NCBI RefSeq assembly: GCF_001269345.1
Contig: NZ_CXOP01000001.1
Location: 482,604-546,603 of the forward strand
Origin: Limnohabitans sp. 2KL-27
GTDB lineage: Bacteria; Pseudomonadota; Gammaproteobacteria; Burkholderiales; Burkholderiaceae_C
Direction: 5' to 3'
Length of the DNA stretch: 64,000 bases
Part shown: piece by piece, positions 57,396-64,000 of the stretch
Position numbering within the stretch: position 1 is the first letter of the stretch
How the letters are laid out: every line of letters starts with the position of its first letter
The notes under the pieces: generated by a model
The model's database searches: none
Seen by the model: only the letters and a program-made list of their open reading frames with translations
What the model was told of the DNA's origin: nothing
Position numbers and translations under genes: made by a program

Positions 57396-58658
57396 TTACA
57401 CTGGAGCAATACATTTAACATTTAGACTCGTCCCCACTCCTTTGAGTCGATGAAGTGACCAGTCGAAATAATTGACAGGCAGAAAATCCTTAGCATCGTA
57501 TCGTTCGATTTGAACAAATCCAGATTTAGTCAGCAACTGCGAGATTGATTGCATATTATGACCAGAGAAATGAACATTCTCCGCATATTCTTGACCCCCG
57601 TAAAGAGCAGGATGTATATCTTGAAAAGAAACAATCTTGTCTACGTACAAATTTACTAACCTATCAAAATCAGGCATAGCGAGACGTAGAGTACCACCAG
57701 GTATCAATATCCGTTTGATTTCGCACAAGCAACTTCCAATCTGTTTGTGCGAAAGGTGTTCAGGGCCGTGACAAAAATAAATTTCAGAAGCTGACGCAGT
57801 AGAAAAAATACTCAGATCCTCAACCGACGCAATTATATCTGGAGAAACCTCAGCGCGGATGTCCACGCCGATGAAACCGGGTAGTCGCTTATCGCCACAG
57901 CATAAATGAAGTTTCAATGGGGAAGAAGGTAGGACCTGCTTGTCCAGCGCTTCTGAAAAATCTCTACGAGCAATCGACGTTTCATAACGAGGATTTGAAA
58001 CCTCTACATCCTCTATCCTGCATGGGGGAAGGAATAAATAAGCTCCATTATACCTCTCATTGAAACTAGTTCTTGGATTATCATCATTGTGAAGGATGAC
58101 ACAATCCATGCAAGGGTTATAAACATAATATCCATGTGCATAAAGAGCCATAGCAAACAAATGTTCGCATCCCGCAATACCGAGTTGATAATCACATGCT
58201 GCAAGAAATTGCTGACTAGGCTGATGATTAAAAAATAGCCAAAAATCTTGAGAAACCTTCGGATTGGGATGAAGCTTTCCATCAATTTCGTGCCGGGAAA
58301 TTGCGGCGACCGTTGATTTGGATGATACTTTATACAAGAGGGCATCCAGAGTATCATCAAGGAAAATATCTGTATTGGAGACCGCCACGTGAGAAAATAA
58401 ATGCCTATCCTTACCGAAGGCGATTTTTAGTATATCCTTATAGGTAGAGCGCTTATCTGTGCGGATAATATTTATTTTTGAATGCTGATTATTTATCTCA
58501 ACACCCTCAACAATGATCGTAATCCTACCAATAAAATCATGCTGCAAATTATGTTTTATACACTCACACATTCTCTTAAAAAGATCAGGATTCCGAGCTT
58601 TATATAGCTGAACAACTAGGTGCAAACTAGGCCGGTTCTGTAATTCAGATGAGTGCAT
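57396..58658 (-). CDS. Glycosyltransferase-like/SAM-methyltransferase fusion
   Basis: 420 aa from the ATG at 58658 (a TTG at 58685 is also open). The first 240 residues have SNTDIFLDDTLDALLYK and YYVYNPCMDCVILHNDDNPR, resembling glycan-acting domains, but I cannot name the family. C-terminal 170 residues form a class I methyltransferase: LKLHLCCGDKRLPGFIGVDI (SAM loop) and EIKRILIPGGTLRLAMPDFD. Very AT-rich relative to flanks, so probably transferred. It converges on GT25. Confidence 0.72.
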   Translation of the reverse strand: MHSSELQNRPSLHLVVQLYKARNPDLFKRMCECIKHNLQHDFIGRITIIVEGVEINNQHSKINIIRTDKRSTYKDILKIAFGKDRHLFSHVAVSNTDIFLDDTLDALLYKVSSKSTVAAISRHEIDGKLHPNPKVSQDFWLFFNHQPSQQFLAACDYQLGIAGCEHLFAMALYAHGYYVYNPCMDCVILHNDDNPRTSFNERYNGAYLFLPPCRIEDVEVSNPRYETSIARRDFSEALDKQVLPSSPLKLHLCCGDKRLPGFIGVDIRAEVSPDIIASVEDLSIFSTASASEIYFCHGPEHLSHKQIGSCLCEIKRILIPGGTLRLAMPDFDRLVNLYVDKIVSFQDIHPALYGGQEYAENVHFSGHNMQSISQLLTKSGFVQIERYDAKDFLPVNYFDWSLHRLKGVGTSLNVKCIAPV

Positions 58659-59263
58659 GACAAGTTTAGAGATTTGATGGAGCAAAGGTTGTTATAAAGA
58701 CTCAAAGCCGACTAGTTTTTTTAGAAACTAGACGGGAGGAAGCCAAATGCACTGCCAAATTAATTTACCATAAACCAAACCGCAACAGAAATTTTGGACT
58801 ATTTTTTAATTTTAAAGCCCGTTCAGCCCTTGCCTTGGGAGCCAAAGTTGAGTTAGATGTCTTGAGCGATTTGACCGCCTTAAGCTTAGCCTTATCACCC
58901 AGTTTCTTGGCCAGCATCAGCACCATCTCAGGTTTAAGTTGCAAATGCAGCCGAACCCCTTGAACCTGCACCAGCAAACGGACTTGCTCGGCACCACTTT
59001 GCAGCTCCATCTGCTCTAGCACCCCAGGGCACAGAAACATCAAATGTGGCAACGGTTGTGTCAGCCATCGCAGCAGAATGCGCAATCACCTCCGGCAACA
59101 CCCCGAAGCACCTGGCACATCAACTCCAAAGGCAGTGACATGGCCAGGGGCTCCTGGGCGCTACGCTCGAAAACCAACGCGGCAGCCGCCATTCCATTCA
59201 CCCGCGGCACGAGGTGCACGCGGGTGAAGGACTGAAGCGCAACCTGGCCCTGTCGCGACGCGA
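58659..59263. other. Spacer with short unassigned minus-strand frames
   Basis: 605 bp between the RTX gene end and the fusion gene. On the minus strand, a frame overlapping the RTX stop runs to about 59088 with 60-odd codons and ends at TGA in the string GGAGGTGATTG. A second frame starts at that TTG (59085) and runs to 58765 (106 aa, with GVLEQMELQSGAEQVRLLVQ). The pair could be one gene with a frameshift or two coupled genes. A 7-bp hairpin CTAGTTT...AAACTAG lies at 58712-58731. Confidence 0.45.
58765..59085 (-). CDS. Hypothetical 106-aa protein, TTG start
   Basis: Starts at TTG 59085 with GGAGG ending 3 nt before it, the TTG overlapping an upstream TGA (TGATTG). Predicted sequence is Lys/Leu-rich with an amphipathic middle, VRLHLQLKPEMVLMLAKKL, and a basic C-terminus. 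Nothing recognised. It may be a small partner of the RTX adhesin or a remnant. Low confidence that it is translated. Confidence 0.4.
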   Translation of the reverse strand: MRILLRWLTQPLPHLMFLCPGVLEQMELQSGAEQVRLLVQVQGVRLHLQLKPEMVLMLAKKLGDKAKLKAVKSLKTSNSTLAPKARAERALKLKNSPKFLLRFGLW

Positions 59264-62200
59264 TCAGATCGTGTTGTGCTCAAACAAGGGCAGCAACCTG
59301 TTGACTTCTGCGCCCGCTGACGTCATGGCATTGGTCACATCGGTGGCCACGCCCTGCCCGTACACCGTCAGGGGAGACAGTAGTTGAGGCGTAGTTTCGA
59401 CCGCTGCCACAAAGGCTTGAGCCACGTTGGTCTCGGTGGTCATCTCCACCCTCAAGGTACCCAGCAGGTCAACCACAGCCGCACTCGGTGTGCCGTTGTC
59501 GCTGACCACTTGGTTATTGAAGGTAAAGATCTGGTTGCCAGAAGCGTAGGTCTTGTTGAGATCGCCCAATGCAACAGCTTGACCAGCCTTCAGCACTTGG
59601 CTCAAATCCAGATCATCACCAGCACGAGCACTCAGGTCGTTGATCACGGCCTTCAAGTAAAGATTGCCGTTGCCTGCGTCCAGAGAACCCACCTTGAAGG
59701 TGTCACCACCGGTGCCGCCCGTCATAACCACCGTAGCAGCCACGCCGCTTGTGTGACCTGTCGTTGCAGCCACCAGCAAGTCGTTGCCGGCACCGCCGCT
59801 GAGCAAAGCCGTCTCACCATTCAGACCCTTATCGGCCACAAGCAAGTCATTGCCAGCCTCGCCAAAGATCCTGTCGTCGCCACCGCCGGTGCTGACCACG
59901 TCGTCGCCGTCACCCGCCAAAATGGTGTTGTCACCCCGGTTGCCGACAATCACGTTGGCCAGGGCGTTGCCCACCACCTTCATGTCCGCATTGCCGAGCA
60001 GCACGATGCTATTAACCTGTGCGTCCTGACCTGCCGGCATGTTTTGCCCTGGTGCCAGATCCACATAGCCCAACTCCAGCGTCAGCAAATTGGCGCCACG
60101 GTCCGCACCACCGATGGTGCTGCTGTTGCCCATGAACACCATGCCTTCCTTTTGCACCACATAAGTGGTGGGCGAGGTGATGGCGTTGTCGGCAATGTAG
60201 ATCACATCGCCGCTGCTGGCCAAGGCCATGGCTTGGTCGATCGAGCCAAAGCCATCGGCACCCACCACCCACACACGCACTGGCTGAGACGGATCGTTGG
60301 ACGCAAACACCAACTCTTGCAAACCGTTCACAGCCACAAAGGTGCCATTGAGGTTGACCTCCACATCGTTGCTGACGTTGGTCCTGAACATGCCATCGAG
60401 CTTTGCGATCAGGCTGTTGGCTGGCAGTGCCGAGAGCGTCGAATCAAACACCATCACCACCTCTGTGCTGTTCGCGTCGGCAGCCGCAGCAGTCAAACTC
60501 GCGTAGCCGTTGGTGGTCTTGCCCATCACTGAGGTGGTATTGGTTCCCACCAAGGCCACATCCACAGTACCTGACAGCGTCTCAAAGCGCAGACGCTCCA
60601 CCCCTTGCAGGGTATCGGTCTGGCCTGCTACTGCCACTTCGAAGGTGTTGTCAGACTTGCGGGTCACCACATTGCCCAACGCTGCCAGCAAAGCATCCTG
60701 GCTGGCCAACGGATGGCTCGCTGGGATTGCACTGGTCACACCCAGCACAGCAGCGTTGTAGACCACGGTGTCAGAACGGCCATTGAAGTCGGCCGAATCC
60801 ACGATCTCATCGTCGCCCCTTCCACTGCCGATCGCGATCGAGTTGGCGCTGCCCAAGAGTTCAGTGTCGATGTTCAGCGTCTGACCCACAGTGCTACCAA
60901 TCTGGAGCACGCCGTTGCCCGTCACGCTAAACGCCGTACTGCCCACATTGATCTGCTCGGCCTGCACATAAGCCATGGCAAATTCACCAGTGGCCTTCGC
61001 GAAACTGAACACTGGAGTGCTGACAGACGTTGCAGACCGCACGAAGTCAGGCAAGGTCACATCACTGCTGCTGCGCCATGCGCCAATGAGCCAATCTGCT
61101 GCTGACCCGGTGCCAGCCACCGTCACGGTGTCATTACCAGCGCCGCCTACCAGATACTCCACTTCTCGGGTTGCATCGAACACTAAGCTGTTGACGTCGC
61201 TGTTGTCGCCGCTGCCGCCCAGCTTGCCTTCGGCAAACACACGGGTCTGGGTCACACCACTGGTCAACTCCGTCACATTCGAAACGTTACCCGGACGCAG
61301 CGGAGCAGTAATGGTGCCCGTAGTGGCCAAGTCGTTGCCCGCCAGATCCTGGACAGCCACTTCGTTCACCGTCACCATGCCCGAATCGGCGCCAGGGTTG
61401 GTGTAGCGCAGCTGCACACCCAAGCCCTTGGTCACCATCTGGCTCAGCGCAAGGATCACTGACTTTCCATCACCGTTAAGGCTTACCGATTCCACACCAA
61501 TGGTGTAGCCAGCAGACGTCACAGTGAACGCGTTCTTGAGTGCGTCGTCATGGTTGGCCAGATGGAGCGCCTGGTTCAGGCGCAACTCAATCACCTGCCC
61601 CGTCACTTGACCACCACCCGAGACCACGTCCCTGAGTTGAGCCGTCCAACTCGGGTTGGTGCCACCCACTGCAGCCAATGTCGGCGCCACCTTGTCGATG
61701 GTGATCGCCTGCGTCTGCACCGTCTGGTTGCCCGCAACGTCGGTCGCGGTCAGCTCCAGGGTGTAGGCACCGTCTGCCAAAGTAGACAAGTTGCCGGTCA
61801 CGTTGCCGCTGGCATTCACGCCATTGGTCGCCAAGGTGTGCACCACATCACCTGCTGCGTTCTTCACCACAGCAGTTGTGCTGGCGATGCCGGCTAAGGC
61901 ATCACTGACCGTGTAGGCTTGGCTAAAGCCTGTGGCTTGCGCCAGGCTCAAAGCGGTGTCTGTCAGAGCCGGCAAGTTCAGCGTCGGGTTGGTCTTGTCA
62001 ACCGTTACGGTCTGAGTCTGCACCGACTGATTGCCTGCATTGTCCGTGGTCGTCACTTCAACGGTGTACAAACCATCGGCAAGGCCAGAGAGGTTGCCAG
62101 CCACCTGACCATTCGTGGTGGTCAAGGTCGCACCGCTCATCACTGTGCTGCCCGACTTGACGACGGCCACCGTGTTGTCCACACCCGCCACGCCCACGTC

Positions 62201-64000
62201 CACGGCTGTGTAAGTCTGGGTGTAGCTGGTCGCCTCTGCGGCAGTCAGCTTATTATCGGCCAGCGCGGGCAGGGTCAAGGTCGCTGCAGTCGCATCGAAT
62301 CGAACTGTCAGGTCCGAGCTCGTCACATTGTTGCCTGCAGCGTCAAGGTGCTTAGCCACCAGCGCATTGGCGCCAGGGGTTAGTGCCGTTGTCAGGGTCA
62401 CATTCACTGTGCCTGCGGCCGCCTCCTCTGTCGTCAGCACCGCGCTGCCCAGCACCGCACCACCCTTGAGGACCTGGATCGTGTCGCCTGCTTCAGCCCG
62501 GCTGTTGTTGAACGTCACAGCAAAGGTCGACAAAGCAACATTGGTCAGGTTGTCCGTCGTGTCCGCACTGTCAGAGGTCAGGTCCAAAGCCACTGCCGTG
62601 CTGATCAAGGTGTCTACAACCTGGTCAACCTGGGTTGCGTTGGCCACCGTCAACGACATCACGCCATCAAAGCCCGGCGTTGGCGTCACCGCCATGGTGA
62701 ACACTTTGCCTTCTTCACCTGACACCGTGCTTGGTACCAAGGCACCCTTCGTACCGTTGACCACAGTCACATCAGCATCAGTGAAGTTGGTCACCGGTGT
62801 TGCAAATGTGAAGGTGTACACCACTGCACCGCCAGCAATGCTGGCCACATTGGACTCATCTTCAGTGATGGAGACCACCACTGGGAAGACCAGCGCACCG
62901 GCTGCGCCTGTGAAGGCCACCAAGCTGTCGTACTCTGCTTTGCTGACCACGTCCGTGGTGATGAAGCTGTCGACGCCCATGGTGCGCATCAAGCCCAAAT
63001 CAGCACCTTTTGCCAACAGAGCAGCAGCCGAAGCGTTGATCACCACCGTATCCGAGCCATAGAACGTCAAGTTCTTGGCCAAGGCAGCAGAAGCGTCTGT
63101 CAAGCTCACATCCAGTGAGCCCGCTTTGACCAACACCGAGCCGTTAGGCGCTGCTGTAATCGCCGCTGCCGTGCTGGCAAACGCATCCAAGATCACGAAG
63201 TTCTGGATCAGCGCTCCGTTGGTCGCTTCCAATGCCACAAACTCAACACCAGTCAGCGTGTCAGAGCCCGTGAGCGGTGTGCTCACCGTCAATGTGCCCG
63301 ACTGGCGTGCAAACACCGCATCTGTAGCGACTGTTCCGCTGATCACCGCTGTGTCGTTGCCTGCACCACCGTTCAGGGTGTCGTTGCCTGCAGCACCGAT
63401 CAAGGTGTCGTCGCCCGCACCACCACTCAAGCTGTCGTTGCCGCCCGCCACGTCGTACAACACGTCAGCGCCTGCCGTGCCGGTCAGGCTGCTGGCATCT
63501 GCTGCGCCTGTGTCCACGCCCAGTTGCGTGTAATTGGCACCCAACACCAAGCCAAGGCGGCTGGCGTCATAAGAACCCTCAACGCCGCTGATCGTCGCAG
63601 CCTGGCCCCATGGCGCTGGGCCATTCAGGGTTGCACTGACATCCACACCAGTGCCGGTGACGTTGTTAATGTGGGTGTAGTTGTAAATGCCCACCGCACT
63701 CTTGCCAAATGCGCCAGTCATCTCCACATTGCTCAACACCACCGTGCCTGCAGCCATTGGCGCAGCGTAAGCCGCCGTCGAGCCTTGCAACAACACACCG
63801 TAGTGTGATGCCGCCGCCGTGGCTGTCGTGACACCCAAATCACCCGCAATCTTGACATCCGTGATCGTCGCATTGCCGTCAAAGCCCCAGGCCACAATGC
63901 CCTGGTGCTTGGCCGCATTGCTGGCCACCTCGTTGTCTTGGCTGATCTTCACATTGGTGATCACCAGATCACGCAGATCAGACGTTGCGCTTTGCACGTC
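59264..64000 (-). CDS. Giant RTX/Ig-like secreted protein, C-terminal 1578 residues (5' end beyond window)
   Basis: The frame is open at the right edge (codon GAC), so the start is not seen. Order visible: beta-helix-like repeats (first about 165 residues), RTX block with GGAGDDTL, GGAGNDT repeats (about 63480-63330), an Ig-like domain (SITEDESNVASIAGG), two tandem Ig-like repeats (each ending TVDKTNPTLNLPALT, TIDKVAPTLAAV), a SwmB-like domain (YTNPGADSGMV), VEYLVGGAGNDTV, a second beta-helix-like stretch (about 60000-60300), a second RTX block (59970-59770) and a C-terminal domain ending FEHNTI. No Cys seen. Likely exported by the T1SS encoded nearby. Confidence 0.9.
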   Translation of the reverse strand, partial: DVQSATSDLRDLVITNVKISQDNEVASNAAKHQGIVAWGFDGNATITDVKIAGDLGVTTATAAASHYGVLLQGSTAAYAAPMAAGTVVLSNVEMTGAFGKSAVGIYNYTHINNVTGTGVDVSATLNGPAPWGQAATISGVEGSYDASRLGLVLGANYTQLGVDTGAADASSLTGTAGADVLYDVAGGNDSLSGGAGDDTLIGAAGNDTLNGGAGNDTAVISGTVATDAVFARQSGTLTVSTPLTGSDTLTGVEFVALEATNGALIQNFVILDAFASTAAAITAAPNGSVLVKAGSLDVSLTDASAALAKNLTFYGSDTVVINASAAALLAKGADLGLMRTMGVDSFITTDVVSKAEYDSLVAFTGAAGALVFPVVVSITEDESNVASIAGGAVVYTFTFATPVTNFTDADVTVVNGTKGALVPSTVSGEEGKVFTMAVTPTPGFDGVMSLTVANATQVDQVVDTLISTAVALDLTSDSADTTDNLTNVALSTFAVTFNNSRAEAGDTIQVLKGGAVLGSAVLTTEEAAAGTVNVTLTTALTPGANALVAKHLDAAGNNVTSSDLTVRFDATAATLTLPALADNKLTAAEATSYTQTYTAVDVGVAGVDNTVAVVKSGSTVMSGATLTTTNGQVAGNLSGLADGLYTVEVTTTDNAGNQSVQTQTVTVDKTNPTLNLPALTDTALSLAQATGFSQAYTVSDALAGIASTTAVVKNAAGDVVHTLATNGVNASGNVTGNLSTLADGAYTLELTATDVAGNQTVQTQAITIDKVAPTLAAVGGTNPSWTAQLRDVVSGGGQVTGQVIELRLNQALHLANHDDALKNAFTVTSAGYTIGVESVSLNGDGKSVILALSQMVTKGLGVQLRYTNPGADSGMVTVNEVAVQDLAGNDLATTGTITAPLRPGNVSNVTELTSGVTQTRVFAEGKLGGSGDNSDVNSLVFDATREVEYLVGGAGNDTVTVAGTGSAADWLIGAWRSSSDVTLPDFVRSATSVSTPVFSFAKATGEFAMAYVQAEQINVGSTAFSVTGNGVLQIGSTVGQTLNIDTELLGSANSIAIGSGRGDDEIVDSADFNGRSDTVVYNAAVLGVTSAIPASHPLASQDALLAALGNVVTRKSDNTFEVAVAGQTDTLQGVERLRFETLSGTVDVALVGTNTTSVMGKTTNGYASLTAAAADANSTEVVMVFDSTLSALPANSLIAKLDGMFRTNVSNDVEVNLNGTFVAVNGLQELVFASNDPSQPVRVWVVGADGFGSIDQAMALASSGDVIYIADNAITSPTTYVVQKEGMVFMGNSSTIGGADRGANLLTLELGYVDLAPGQNMPAGQDAQVNSIVLLGNADMKVVGNALANVIVGNRGDNTILAGDGDDVVSTGGGDDRIFGEAGNDLLVADKGLNGETALLSGGAGNDLLVAATTGHTSGVAATVVMTGGTGGDTFKVGSLDAGNGNLYLKAVINDLSARAGDDLDLSQVLKAGQAVALGDLNKTYASGNQIFTFNNQVVSDNGTPSAAVVDLLGTLRVEMTTETNVAQAFVAAVETTPQLLSPLTVYGQGVATDVTNAMTSAGAEVNRLLPLFEHNTI

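Noticed and set aside
59384..63533. Plus-strand frames and regular repeats within the RTX gene, possibly CRISPR-like or tandem repeats
   Set aside because: The repeats are degenerate, unequal and code for GGxGxDxLx nonapeptides and Ig-like units on the minus strand, so they are protein repeats and not CRISPR.

Overview
The window looks like a chromosomal segment of a betaproteobacterium of the order Burkholderiales, probably Comamonadaceae-like (for example Limnohabitans, Rhodoferax or Polaromonas relatives). The reasons are high G+C with strong codon bias over most of the window, a phasin-type PHA granule protein, a fused isobutyryl-CoA mutase (IcmF), a SlmA-type TetR next to argB, and many TRAP/ABC uptake and acyl-CoA genes. 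No rRNA, tRNA, CRISPR array, transposase or phage gene was recognised.

Layout: (1) 1-4047: a leftward glutamate/aspartate-type ABC importer (gltI, hairpin, gltJ, gltK, gltL) with an upstream LysR regulator. (2) 4055-6879: an Atm1-type ABC exporter and two hotdog thioesterases. (3) 7023-10913: a TetR-led acyl-CoA operon (TetR, acyl-CoA dehydrogenase, a small periplasmic DUF2147 protein, enoyl-CoA hydratase) behind a clear TetR-type palindrome. (4) 11075-24166: a large sugar-acid regulon around a FadR-type GntR gene. The leftward arm (enolase-superfamily dehydratase, two SDRs, FAH-family hydrolase) has the gene logic of a non-phosphorylative pathway. The rightward arm has a TRAP transporter, UxaA-like dehydratase, Ldh2-family dehydrogenase, fructuronate reductase-like enzyme and mannonate dehydratase.

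(5) 24324-32887: a lower-G+C accessory segment with a Na+/H+ antiporter-like protein, AraC regulator, AEC transporter, two Nu-class-type glutathione transferases, an L-2-haloacid dehalogenase with its active-site residues intact, a DM13 protein, and a peroxiredoxin-like gene followed by a cytoplasmic, catabolic-type cobalamin reductive dehalogenase. Together these suggest aerobic use or detoxification of organohalogens. (6) 33367-43916: housekeeping genes: D,D-carboxypeptidase, slmA, argB, rfbD-rfbB, phasin, TetR, coaX, amidase, M20 deacylase, rhodanese. (7) 44112-48301: icmF behind a palindrome, then a secreted trypsin-like protease.

(8) 48347-64000: a type I secretion operon (ABC exporter, HlyD adaptor, TolC protein), then a rightward cassette of four glycosyltransferase-like genes, a very AT-rich glycosyltransferase-like/methyltransferase fusion, and the C-terminal 1578 residues of a giant RTX/Ig-repeat protein that runs off the right edge. 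This looks like a secreted, possibly glycosylated, giant adhesin or surface-layer system.

Most strongly supported novelties: the reductive dehalogenase island, the RTX/T1SS/glycosyltransferase locus, the hybrid sugar-acid regulon, and several palindromic operators that can be read directly from the sequence.
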